Of a stretch of 64,000 nt of DNA, positions 30,090-39,539 are shown piece by piece. Numbering within the stretch: position 1 is the first letter of the stretch; each line of letters opens with the position of its first letter. The notes under the pieces were generated by a model that was not told the origin of the DNA, did no database searches, and saw only the letters and a list, made by a program, of their open reading frames with translations. Location of the stretch: positions 9,681,896 to 9,745,895 of the forward strand of contig CM076957.1 of the NCBI GenBank assembly GCA_039566865.1. Direction: 5' to 3'. Position numbers and translations under genes: made by a program. The stretch is from Aurelia coerulea (taxonomy: Eukaryota; Cnidaria; Scyphozoa; Semaeostomeae; Ulmaridae).

Positions 30090-31260
30090 GAAACAGACTA
30101 TTGTCACCCAGAACCCCCTGCGGGCATGCTGCAACTTCAGACTGTCAGAAAATCAGGGAATTTGTGAACTTTTTAAATGGAGCGCATGAATCGATAAAGT
30201 TCACAGCAGAATGGTCCACAGAAAAGGTGAATTTTTTTTATGTTCAAGTCATCAAACAGGGTAACAAACTTATAACGGATTTGTTTACAAAGCCTACTGA
30301 TACCCATCAACTCTTGCATCGAGCTTCATGTCATTCTAACCACACCAAAAAGGGAATTCTATATAGCCAGGCCCTTCGAATTCGTCGTATTTGCTCAGAG
30401 GAACAGTTTTTTCAAAACAGGTTGGGAGATTTAAAATCTTGCCTTTTGGAAAGGGGTTACAGTGGAAACTAGGTTGACAGCCAAATTGACCGGGTGCGGG
30501 ATAAAAATCGTGCTACTTTATTGGATACCAGGCCCAAGGAAAAAGGTGATATGAAAATACCATTAGTGCTAACTTATCACCCAGCCATGCATAAAGTTTA
30601 TGAAATCCTTCGCGAAAACCAAAATGTGTTGCTGGTAAACAAGGAACACAGGGAAATTTTTAAGGACAAAATATTCGTAACCTTTAGGAGGGCAAAAGTT
30701 TGAAGGATAAACTTGTGCGCGCCAAGCTGCCAAGTATCGATGAAGAGTTGATGGAAAAGGGCACTTTCAGATGTAATGGTAGAAAGAGTTGTCAGATTTG
30801 CCCTTTGATCAGGGAGGGGGATTCATTTCAAAATTCTGAATCCACAAGGTCTTTCACAAACTTCTCAGGGCGATTTGATTGCAACTCTGATCATGTGGTT
30901 TATCTGTTGCAGTGCGAGTCATGCAACATAAAATATGTCGGTAGCACTAAGACAAAATTTCGGCAAAGGTTTAATGTTTATAAATCCTATTTTAGAACAT
31001 ATGCGCGCAAACACAACGAAAATTCTCTTGATAAGGGGAAACCTGTTCCACAAGCAAGTTTATTTAGTCATTTTTTTGAAAATGGACACAACGGTAATTT
31101 TCGGGTTGGGATTAAGATCATAGATGGGGCAGATGATGTTTTTTCACTTCGAAGGAAAGAGTTGTTTTGGCAATATCGACTTGAAACTTTTGCGCCAAAG
31201 GGTCTCAATGAAAGAGCTGCAGACGTGGAATTGGACGTTTTTGCATGCGGAACAGCTTAG
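30090..31260 (+). pseudogene. Penelope-like thumb and GIY-YIG region (group C)
   Basis: Starts in the RT thumb (KVNFFYVQVIKQGNKLITDL, TDLFTKPTDTHQLLHRASCH, ALRIRRICSEEQFFQNRLGD). A TAG at 30470-30472 interrupts. The frame resumes (IPLVLTYHPAMHKVYEIL) and shifts by one base near 30690. The nuclease follows in the new frame: FRCNGRKSCQICPL, VVYLLQCESCNIKYVGSTK, FRQRFNVYKSYFRTYARKH, FSLRRKELFWQYRLETF and LNERAADVELDVFACGTA. It is related to groups at 15.7 and 26.5 kb but distinct from group A. Confidence 0.85.
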
Positions 31261-31367
31261 ATTCTACCATTCCATCTGATTGTCCCAAGAGGTTATGCTG
31301 GCGTCTGTTTTGTGTTTGCCCTTTGTGGCTTCGCGCGGGATTCAACTATCGCTAAAACAAGAGTTAA

Positions 31368-32528
31368 GGTAACTCTGCTTTCCGCTCTAGTGCACAGCAA
31401 AATGCCGTTTCTCAAAACCACTCTCCTCAGAATACAGTTAATTTCTCCAATATTATTCGGCCTATCAAAAAGCGGTAAAAAGGATGTTGTTCTGTATAAT
31501 CTGGGCAATCAAAAGATGTATAAATCGCAATGTTTCCGTCAACTCTGGTTTTGCAAATCCTAGTTCAAATCTTTCTGCTAATTTCAGAAAATTGGATTTA
31601 TCTCCAAAACTACTCGAAAAATGTTCGATTTTTTTTCGTTTCATCTTTAGCTAGGTTGTTGATCTACAACTTTGCCAAGTCTGATTGAAAAAGCTAGGCT
31701 AGATTTCCTGCAATCGAATTTCGTATTTCTGTTTACTTTTCGACAGCAAAATGGAGAAACCTTGGTCAACAGATTACCATGCTATGAAGCACGCTTGCTA
31801 AAGCTCAGGCTTGAAATAACTTTCAGAAGTTTTTCAATTGGAAAACAAATGAACGTCATCTTTTGGGAATACCATACGCAGGTCTCAAAAGAAATCCTTA
31901 GTGCGCTTGTAAAAGTAACATTTGCATCTATTGATTAAAAGTTACTGATTTTTACCAGCAACTTCACGAAACCATGCTTTGGGTGTCTTTCGAGACTTTC
32001 GTAAGCATTCACAGATTATCAATTTCTTTTTAGAGTCCACAATGAGCGTAGATCTTAGATCAAGAACTAATTTTTTTTGCAAAAACATTCTACGGGCGTT
32101 CAAATCGTTCTGCATGGGCTAAACTGTTGACCAACGCTTTTCCCCTTCGATGTCGAAAAGTAAACAGAAATGTAAAATTCGATTGCAGGAAATCTAGCCT
32201 AGCTTTTTCAATCAGACTTGGCAAAGTTGTAGATCAACTACTTAGCTAATGATGGAGCGAAAAAAAATCGAAACTTTTTCGAGTAGTTTTGGAGGTAAAT
32301 CCACTTTTCTGAAATCAGCAAAAAGATTTGAGCAAGGATTTGCGAAGCCAGAGTTGACGGAAACATTGCGATTTATGCATCTTTCGATTGCCGAGATTAT
32401 ACAGAACAACATCCTTTTTACCGCTTTTCGATAGACCGAATAATATTGGAGAAATTAACTGTTTTCTGAGGAGAGTGGTTTTGCGAAACGGCATCTCGCT
32501 GTGCACTAGAGCGGAAAGCAGAGTTACC
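31368..32528. mobile_element. Foldback DNA transposon with TTAA target duplication
   Basis: 1,161 bp bounded by TTAA at 31364-31367 and 32529-32532. The left end GGTAACTCTGCTTTCCGCTC is repeated inverted at the right end, and similarity continues inward for about 420 bp per arm (roughly 31368-31790 and 32110-32528) at an estimated 90-95 percent near the tips. The central 320 bp show no coding capacity. TTAA duplication is typical of piggyBac and Kolobok superfamilies, but the tips do not start with CCC, so the superfamily is open. It interrupts the untranslated tail of a PLE, which reads through cleanly when it is removed. Confidence 0.85.
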
Positions 32529-32532
32529 TTAA

Positions 32533-32830
32533 GCGGTGTATGGATCCTTCGAGGAGTCGCATGGGGGAGCTGCATTGTTGCAAGTGTAGCCTCAAAGGAT
32601 TCAGTATGAGTTTTAAGAGCTTCCAATTCTTTCTCGAATTCACAAGGGACATAAAAACAAAAACAAAAAAAGTTCATTGTTTAATCATCTGGGATTCAGC
32701 TACTGCTAAAAAAAGAGTTAAGCAGTGTGCGAATCTTTCGGAGGGGTCTCTTGGGGGAGCCGCAAAGTTACCAGTGTGAGTTTAAGAGCTCCCAATCTCT
32801 CTTCTAAGTCACAAAAGACACTAAAAAATA
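32533..32830 (+). repeat. Tandem duplication within the PLE group C 3' untranslated region
   Basis: The sequence GGGATTCA.CTA..GCTAAAA.AAGAGTTAAG is present just before the foldback (about 31337-31368) and again at 32692-32722. Its continuation (ATCCTTCGAGGAG-type, GGGGGAGC, TTTAAGAGCT) occurs at 32541-32640 and 32727-32800. The tail therefore contains two diverged copies of a unit of about 170 bp. Confidence 0.7.
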
Positions 32831-32996
32831 GCTAAATTGGTGCAAAGCAGGAAAAATTCTATTGTTTGTCAGTTGTAAAGGTATTAGGTTTTTTAGATAG
32901 ATTCATTGTAAATATAGCATTATCGTCATGTAAATAATTTTAGGTGTAAATAACGTAATGTCTATAAATTCTCGGCTGCCTTGTAAAGTTTTTATA

Positions 32997-33020
32997 CTGA
33001 AGAAGATTTTATATCGAAAC
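32997..33020 (+). ncRNA. Hammerhead-ribozyme-like core, PLE group C (site 7)
   Basis: CTGAAGA, one unpaired A, short helix GAT-TTTAT-ATC, then GAAAC. It fits the core consensus with a three-pair helix II. Confidence 0.5.
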
Positions 33021-33096
33021 GTTTTTGCGACATCCAACAGTTTTTGTTTTTATATGTATATATTCTGTTTGATTTGAAGGATGGTTTAGTTTTTTA

Positions 33097-33101
33097 TATT
33101 A

Positions 33102-33132
<31 letters not shown>

Positions 33133-33142
33133 CATTATTATT
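33097..33142. repeat. (ATT)n microsatellite after PLE group C
   Basis: About 46 bp of ATT with GTT and ATC interruptions, right after the PLE 3' end. Confidence 0.9.
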
Positions 33143-33159
33143 GTTCAGGAGGGTTGCCC

Positions 33160-33905
33160 TTCAACAGAAGCTGGTTTTCAAGGGGCCCTCCAATCAAAAC
33201 ATTGATTACAATCTAAGGAAACAAAGTAAAAGGGTTGTAATTAAATTAAACTATAGAAACCTTATTTACAATATTTAAAACCTATGTACAATAATGTTCA
33301 GAATTTACAATTAAATATGAAAGAAAAAGTCTCTGTACAGAGAGGTCGTCTGCTTTGAATCGGCGGACAGACTATTCCATGGTTTTACACTTCGATTGGA
33401 AATTCATTCACTTAATCCCAGCCCTTCAACAAGAGGCCTGCTTGGCGCATCGAAGCCGCTATTTCTTATCATCCTAACAGCACGCTTTTGAGGTTTTTGC
33501 AACTGTTTAATTTCGCTTGAACCAGCGCAGCCGCAAACAGAACAGCAGTATCGAAAGTGGGAATCCACAATACCTGTATAGAGAGTTTGCAAAGTTTCTT
33601 TCGGAAGAAAAGAAAATTCAGCTGCCCTAGAGTATCACAGAAACTGCCTTGATCAGTTCTTTCAAATCCAAGAGCAGTCAATTTGCAAGCCGAGGTATTT
33701 TGTCTTTTTGACTACTTCGAGCTCGTTATCGCGTATTTTCAGTTTGAAGTCTTCATTTTGACCCTTGAGAATATTTTGTTTCTGCCTCGTGGAAATAAGC
33801 ATTGAATGAGTTTTTGCAACATTCAAGGAAAGCTCGTTGCCTTGCAGCCATGTATCCAGTTTCCTAAGATCGCTGTTAATACCAGCATAGGTGACATTCT
33901 TCTGA
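33160..33905 (-). pseudogene. LINE RT C-terminal fragment
   Basis: On the minus strand the segment from about 33905 reads DLRKLDTWLQGNELSLNVAK, THSMLISTRQKQNILKGQ, NELEVVKKTKYLGLQID, and after a frame break LYTGIVDSHFRYCCSVCGCA, GSSEIKQLQKPQKRAVRMIR and FDAPSRPLVEGLGLS. This is the connection and thumb region of a Jockey/CR1-type RT. Motif C is not present because the copy is truncated. The AT-rich 33160-33330 stretch is probably its 3' untranslated part. Confidence 0.7.
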
Positions 33906-34228
33906 GCATGCGCCGATCTTTAGGGATGCCTAGCAAAATGGTGGGTTTGCCTCGTTTCGGAATGGCGGGAAATCTGAATTTGGTCTCTGACGTGACGGAG
34001 CGGACGGAGCGTGGTGCTGCGAAGATGGTGCTATAGAAACTGTGATCATGGTTCTAGAGTAAATACGTCTTCAAAACTTGCTGAAGTGTTTAACAACATG
34101 TACACCGTGCAAGGTCTAGCCCGGGATGATATTATCAAGTTTTAAATTGTTTTAAATTCTTGTTTTCAACTGGAATATCTCCCAAGGCCTAGGCCAAGTG
34201 AATAGTGAAAACAAGAACCAAACGTGTC

Positions 34229-34948
34229 ATGGACCAAGAGGAGATTAAGAAAGCTGTTTCTGCCGCAATTTCAGAATTGCCGGACAAGAAGTATTTCGAT
34301 GCACTTGTGAAGAAGCTCGAGGAAAATCTCAATAATACTATTAGTGCTGCAATAGAAAGCGCGGTACGGCCCCTCAATAACAAGATTGAAATGCTTGAAC
34401 GTAAAATCGATGTGTACGACGCCCATTTCGCTGGCCTTGAGAAAAGACTGTGCAAAGCCGAGCAGTTGATTGATGATGCCGAGCAATACAGCAGCAGAGC
34501 CTGTCTGCGAATATATGGCATTCCTCTTCCACAAAACGGCGAAGAATCCAACAAGGACTGTATTGTTAAGGTTAAAGAGGTGTTCAAGGAAATGAAAGTT
34601 TCAGTACCTGCCGAAAGAATTGATAGGGCTCACCGTATTGGGAAAAAATCAAAAAGTAAGGGTCGTGTAGATCAAGCGATTATTGTTAAGTTTGCTCGCT
34701 GGAATGATAGAACGGCCGTGTATAAAGGCCGGAAAAAGCTAGAAAGCAAGGTAGTTCACCTGGATTTAACGCCAAGAAGGGCAAAATTACTGGCTCATGC
34801 AAGGGAAAGAGCAAAGGAAATTCCCGAAATTGCAGAATTCGCATTTGTTGACATAAATTGTCGTGTTGGTATAAAGACCACAAAGGGTGAATTTAAATTT
34901 TTCAACGACATTGAGGACTTTGAAGCCTTTTTGGACGACGAAGAGTGA
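34229..34948 (+). CDS. LINE ORF1 protein (coiled coil plus RNA-binding domain)
   Basis: 240 codons from ATG at 34229 to TGA. A GTG 24 bp upstream is in frame, but the ATG is the natural start. Residues 1-80 are heptad-like (LVKKLEENLNNTISAAIESA, LNNKIEMLERKID) and would form a trimerising coiled coil. Residues 85-150 fit an RRM-like fold (SSRACLRIYGIPLPQNGEES), followed by a basic C-terminal domain with RIDRAHRIGKKSKSKGRVDQ and FARWNDRTAVYKGRKKL. This layout is that of L1/L2/CR1 ORF1 nucleic-acid chaperones (Transposase_22-type). The frame is intact. It is probably ORF1 of the element whose RT lies at 35.7 kb. Confidence 0.8.
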   Translation: MDQEEIKKAVSAAISELPDKKYFDALVKKLEENLNNTISAAIESAVRPLNNKIEMLERKIDVYDAHFAGLEKRLCKAEQLIDDAEQYSSRACLRIYGIPLPQNGEESNKDCIVKVKEVFKEMKVSVPAERIDRAHRIGKKSKSKGRVDQAIIVKFARWNDRTAVYKGRKKLESKVVHLDLTPRRAKLLAHARERAKEIPEIAEFAFVDINCRVGIKTTKGEFKFFNDIEDFEAFLDDEE

Positions 34949-35690
34949 GTTAGGCACTCTCCTTCCTATATTCCTATTTTTTCTTTTTTTAGAGTCCTGA
35001 TTCAATTGTAGTTCCATATCAGAAAACTTATCATGAAATATGCAATCGAGGGGCAAATCACTCCCCAGAAATCTTCTATGTTTTTTACTGTCAATGTTTT
35101 TCAAATGAAAATTCTTTTGCCTCCGAGAAGTCCCTGAAATTCTCAACAAATTCATGTTCTTAGAAATCTCGTACGGTTTGTTCTATGGAGTGATTTACCC
35201 GTCCAAGCAAAGTACTTAGACTTGATGCTCTTTATCAGCAGGTGGGACCCAGAGTTCTGACTACATTTATGCTAGTCTTTTTTGCAAGGAAGAACTATCC
35301 TTAATCCCCTCCAAGGTACCCCAATAGTATCCTTACCAGTGGATGGTATCGCTTGTTTTCACCTTGATATTCATGACATTTTAGTGCAAAATTCTATAGG
35401 CCTAGATATCAATCCTGATGTCACAACAACCCACACATGTTTCACCAAAAGCCTCTTGAGATTACATCCTCCATGAAGATGGGGTTTGTTTGTCTATTTT
35501 TTTTTCAAACTTCAATCATTGCACAAAGTCGCATATTCCCTAGCGTAAATTTTCTATGACGAACTAAAATTCCTCTATTCATTTGAAATATGACTGCATG
35601 TCTTATCAGATAGAAATCTCAATGAAAATCACAATGAAAATCACCGATAGCTATTATCATGTGGGATAATCTCTAATGATCGCACGCACT
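34949..35690. other. Gap where the LINE endonuclease would be expected
   Basis: About 740 bp between ORF1 and the RT. I found no GDFN, SDH or other endonuclease motif in any plus-strand frame. The sequence is AT-rich and stop-laden. Either the endonuclease part was deleted and replaced, or ORF1 and RT are remnants of two insertions. Confidence 0.5.
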
Positions 35691-35694
35691 GTTT

Positions 35695-37764
35695 CTAAGG
35701 GGAAATAATGCACCCTTTATGAATCCAGAGCTGAAAAAAGCCATGTATACTCGTTCTAGGTTTAAAAGAAGATTAAATAAACACCCTTCAAGTCAAAATG
35801 AAATGGCTTTCAAGAAGCAACGAAATCGCTGTGTTGCCCTACGTAAAAAAGCCATAAAGAATCACTTCAAGAGAGTCACCAGCAATGGTCTCATGTCAAA
35901 TAAAGCCTTCTGGGATCTGGTGAAACCTTTTCTCTCAAATAAGGGTGTCCTAGCTGGTACTGATATCTCATTGGTTAAAGATGACAAAATAGTTAATAAT
36001 AATCATGATTTATGTGAAATCTTTAACGATTATTACATTAATATCGTCGAAAATACTTCCGGTAAGAAACCTTCCAGCATTGCAGATAAGACTTCGATTG
36101 ATGATGATCGAGACATTGTCAAGTTAATTCTTGATAAATACAAAGATCATCCGAGTATTCTGGCTATACTTGCAGACCCTGAACATACTTTTGAATCCTT
36201 TTCTTTCAATGAGGTTACTGCTAGAGATGTATGGCTCCAATTGAAAATGCTCGATGGCAGTAAATCAACAGGTGTTGATCAAATTCCACCAAAGCTTGTT
36301 TCTTTGGCTAGCGATGATTTAGCTGTCCCTCTTACTAACGCTATCAATTGTAGCATTCGTAATTTCATATTTCCCCAGAATGCAAAAACTGCAGCAGTCT
36401 GCCCTTTAGACAAAGGTGAACCCGTTCGTACCGTGGAGAGAAATTATCGTCCAGTCAGTATACTTAACACTTTTTCCAAAATTTTTGAAAAAATTCTAAA
36501 GGAACAGCTTAGCCCCTTCCTTGACAAGACCCTTTCGATCTTTATTGCAGCGTATAGAAGAGCATACAGTACACAGCATGTTTTGATTAAACTTGTAGAA
36601 GAGTGGAAATATAAACTTGACAATAACTTCATTGTAGGGTCCGTCTTGATGGATCTGTCAAAGGCTTTTGATTGCATCCCGCATGATTTAATAATAGCCA
36701 AACTTCATGCATATGGCTTTGATGAAAATGCTTTGGTTCTTGTCTATTCCTATCTGAAAAAACGGAAGCAGAGTGTCCGGATAAATAATGTCTGCAGTTC
36801 TTTTCAAGAAATAGTATCAGGAGTCCCCCAAGGATCAGTGTTAGGTCCTATTCTTTTCAATTTCTATATAAATGATCTTTTCTATTTCATAAAGCAAGCA
36901 ACCATGTACAATTATGCTGATGATAACACGCTGGCTTTCTTTTCCAAATCCTTGCCGGATCTTGTCAAGGTTTTGGAAAGTGAAGCAAGCAGCGCTCTCT
37001 CTTGGCTTGAACAAAATGAAATGATTGCTAACCCTAACAAATTCCATGCACTTATTGTTAAAAAAGACCAGGCAAACACTTGTGGCATAAATCTTGATTT
37101 CCAAGGACATTCTATCAAATCTGAGGAGACTGTTAAACTCTTAGGTGTAACACTAGATTACAAATTGAACTTTGACCCACACATATCAAACCTTTGCAAA
37201 AAAGCCGCGGCACAACTAAACGTTCTTAAACGACTTAAGTCATTTATTGGTTTTGCTGAAAAAGAAGTTTTGGTTCAAAGTTTCGTGTACTCAAATTTTA
37301 ACTACTGTCCTTTAGTTTGGTATTTTTCATCTTCAAAATCAGTCCAGAAAATTGAAAGAATACAGGAACGCGCGCTTAGATTTCTGTACAATGATCACAA
37401 AAGCTCCTATAATGATCTTCTTATCAGGTCAAAAAGATGCACAATGCAAGTTGCTCGTCAGAGAACTCTCTGTGTCGAAATCTTTAAGACAATAAAAAAC
37501 TTGAATCCATCTTTTATGCGTAATATTTTTAGTTCAAGAACTTCAAATCATCCATCTCGGAATCCCAACAATTTAAATCATTTTCGACCAAATCAGGTAA
37601 CTTTCGGTTCCAAGAGCCTTAAAGCCATGGGACCTCAGATTTGGAACTGTTTGCCAAATGAACTAAAATCAGCTGAAAATCTAAACAGTTTCAAGGTTAT
37701 GATAAAACAATGGAATGGCCCCACCTGTAAATGCAACGTTTGTAAATATAATGATATCATGTAG
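35695..37764 (+). CDS. L2/CR1-like RT, intact frame but no endonuclease
   Basis: The frame is open through LRGNNAPFMNPELKKAMYTR (the junction block usually found between endonuclease and RT), first ATG at 35719, to TAG at 37764: about 690 residues. RT: MLDGSKSTGVDQIPPKL, NYRPVSILNTFSKIFEKIL, SVLMDLSKAFDCIPHDL (motif A), SGVPQGSVLGPILFNFYIND (motif B) and YNYADDNTLAFF (motif C). The thumb (LGVTLDYKLNFDPHISNLCK, FNYCPLVWYFSSSKSVQKIE) and a Cys-containing tail (GPTCKCNVCKYNDIM) follow. All catalytic residues are present. A 3' untranslated region with TA-rich repeats runs to about 37950. The copy at 60.7-62.3 kb is the same family. Confidence 0.85.
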   Translation, partial: LRGNNAPFMNPELKKAMYTRSRFKRRLNKHPSSQNEMAFKKQRNRCVALRKKAIKNHFKRVTSNGLMSNKAFWDLVKPFLSNKGVLAGTDISLVKDDKIVNNNHDLCEIFNDYYINIVENTSGKKPSSIADKTSIDDDRDIVKLILDKYKDHPSILAILADPEHTFESFSFNEVTARDVWLQLKMLDGSKSTGVDQIPPKLVSLASDDLAVPLTNAINCSIRNFIFPQNAKTAAVCPLDKGEPVRTVERNYRPVSILNTFSKIFEKILKEQLSPFLDKTLSIFIAAYRRAYSTQHVLIKLVEEWKYKLDNNFIVGSVLMDLSKAFDCIPHDLIIAKLHAYGFDENALVLVYSYLKKRKQSVRINNVCSSFQEIVSGVPQGSVLGPILFNFYINDLFYFIKQATMYNYADDNTLAFFSKSLPDLVKVLESEASSALSWLEQNEMIANPNKFHALIVKKDQANTCGINLDFQGHSIKSEETVKLLGVTLDYKLNFDPHISNLCKKAAAQLNVLKRLKSFIGFAEKEVLVQSFVYSNFNYCPLVWYFSSSKSVQKIERIQERALRFLYNDHKSSYNDLLIRSKRCTMQVARQRTLCVEIFKTIKNLNPSFMRNIFSSRTSNHPSRNPNNLNHFRPNQVTFGSKSLKAMGPQIWNCLPNELKSAENLNSFKVMIKQWNGPTCKCNVCKYNDIM

Positions 37765-38140
37765 ATTTTGTCCATTTATGTCCATGTAGTTTGATATTTA
37801 TCTTCTGTATATACGTATTCATTTCCTTAACGTTATTTTTCCATTTGTTAGTAGATTCGATTTAGATTAGTTGTATGTGTATATATTTGTATATATATAT
37901 GTATAGCTAGGTGTAAAAAATCGAATAAAAATAAGATAACAAACAAACACTGTGTGAAGAAGCAGTTAAGTTTTATATTCCCTAGTGAGACCATGCACCA
38001 CCATTAAGTTACGACATTGTGTTCTTTTGAGTTTGTTATTTTGAGAGACAATGAATGTTCCGATTTATTTATTTGTTTTTAGTTGTACCTGTAATTCCCT
38101 TTGTTTAGTTTATGTGTTATTACTTACGCTGTGGCTTATG
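37765..38140. other. LINE 3' end and spacer
   Basis: Contains TATATGTATAT repeats near 37880-37910 and an AATAAAAATAAG stretch near 37923, the likely 3' end of the L2-like element. The rest is AT-rich with no gene. Confidence 0.5.
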
Positions 38141-38216
38141 ATTGGAGGAGGGCTCTGCATTAACATGGTCAAGATTTTTGCGCTTTTTCAACCAGCGGGA
38201 GGGTTTCTCTTCCGTG

Positions 38217-39539
38217 ATGCCGGTTGAAATCAATCAATGGCGAGCAGCAATAGGTACGTTCCGAATTTCCACGCAAAAACAGTTGCGTTTGAGCAAAACA
38301 GTCAGGCCACTTTTATTATTTTACCATGTTTTAAAGCTATACTGGCTTTGTTGCAGTTTCATTGCAATTTCTGTGCTGGTCCTGCCTTTGGCAATGATAT
38401 TACAGTTTCTTGCAGTACACCATTTGAAAGAACAGTCCAGTTTCTTGCCCATATTTTCCCGCTTATACTACATCAGTAAAGTAGTGATTTACACAACTGT
38501 AGAACTCTCGAAGCGAATGCCCTTGGGTTTCATTTACTTTGTCAGATTTTCTCGTTACAAATATTGCACTATCAAGCAATTTATATTTGCCTACGCGTAT
38601 TTCTATATGGTGTGCATGACATGTTACACATTTCACACACAGTGGGCTTTTAGGAGAATCCTACTCAGTGGTGACGTCGAGACAAACCCTGGGCCAAATA
38701 CCCTTGATTTTTGTTGTTGGAATCTAAACAGCATTTTAGCACATGATTTTCTGCGAGTTTCTTTGATTGAAGCATACAACTCGGTTTATAACTATGACCT
38801 TATTGGCATCGTTGAGACTCACCTTGATAGCACGATCAATGAAGATAGACTTGCATTAGATGGCTATACCTTTTTCAAAAGTAGCCATCCACAAAATGTG
38901 AAAAGGGGTGGTGTTGGGCTTTATGTCAAAGACTCTCTTCCTTCAAGAGAACGGTCTGACCTCGTGACTCTTCCGGAATGTATTGTGCGCGAAGTCCAAA
39001 TCAATAGGAAAAAATACTTCTTTGCCGTAATTTATAGAAGCCCGAGCCAAAATCAAACTGAGTTCGATGATTTCACCATGAACTTCGAATTGTTATTATC
39101 TAAAATGGCTGCTGAAAATCCTTTCTGTGTCGTCATCACCGGTGATTTCAATTGTCGATCTTCTCAGTGGTGGGAAAATGAAATAGAAAATAATGAAGGA
39201 AAGCATTTTGAGCCATTAACGTCCGACCTTGGTCTTTACCAATTGATTTCTGAACCAACTCATTTGATGGGTGATTCTAAATCTTGCATCGACTTAATTT
39301 TTACTGATCAGCCTAATCTTTTTATCGAATCTGGTGTCCATTCCTCACTACACGAGCAATGTCACCATCAAATCATTTATGGAAAATTAGCTGTCTCTAA
39401 TCTAGCCCCACCCCATACACTCGCAGAATCTGGTATTATGATAAGGCTGATGAGGTCGGTATTAAGAAGAGTGTTGAAATGTTCCGATGGGTGGAATATT
39501 TGGAAAACATATGTCCTAACAAGCAAGTTCAACTACTGA
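38217..39539 (+). pseudogene. N-terminal membrane segment, 2A-like site and APE endonuclease
   Basis: The first ATG of the frame is at 38217; an in-frame TTG lies at 38142. Residues about 30-75 are strongly hydrophobic (LLLFYHVLKLYWLCCSF, IAISVLVLPLAMILQFLAV), followed by further hydrophobic stretches to residue 140, so membrane association or signal-like function is plausible. GDVETNPGP occupies residues 152-160, after LLS. The endonuclease follows: LDFCCWNLNSIL (Asn motif), IGIVETHLDS (Glu), VIYRSPSQNQTEF, VITGDFNCRSSQWW (DFN), SCIDLIFTDQ, and a degraded SLHEQCHHQI where SDH is expected. The frame shifts near 39470. Confidence 0.85.
38670..38696 (+). other. 2A-like ribosome-skipping motif
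   Basis: Codons GGT GAC GTC GAG ACA AAC CCT GGG CCA encode GDVETNPGP, matching the DxExNPGP consensus that makes the ribosome skip the Gly-Pro bond. Such sequences are known at the N-terminus of ORF2 in some marine-invertebrate LINEs. Skipping would release an N-terminal product of about 159 residues from the endonuclease-RT. Confidence 0.85.

Larger units (their letters stand above)
30090..33096 (+). mobile_element. Penelope-like element group C with foldback insertion
   Basis: Plus-strand PLE, 5' truncated, with coding remains to 31260, a long 3' untranslated region carrying an 1,161-bp foldback element (31368-32528) and a partial tandem duplication, then the ATAAATTCTCGGCTGCC and hammerhead-like blocks and (ATT)n. 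Without the foldback it would be about 1.85 kb. Confidence 0.85.

Noticed and set aside
7301..33142. Repeated (ATT)n tracts as a CRISPR array or coding poly-Ile, poly-Leu or poly-Asn proteins
   Set aside because: The units are 3 bp without spacers, and the homopolymer open frames are a by-product of stop-free trinucleotide repeats.
34787..35155. 122-residue minus-strand frame as a gene
   Set aside because: It is antisense to ORF1 and then enters AT-rich sequence, with no protein features.
38237..38479. 80-residue plus-strand frame beside the 2A leader
   Set aside because: It is a shifted shadow of the hydrophobic leader frame, which continues uninterrupted through the 2A motif into the endonuclease.
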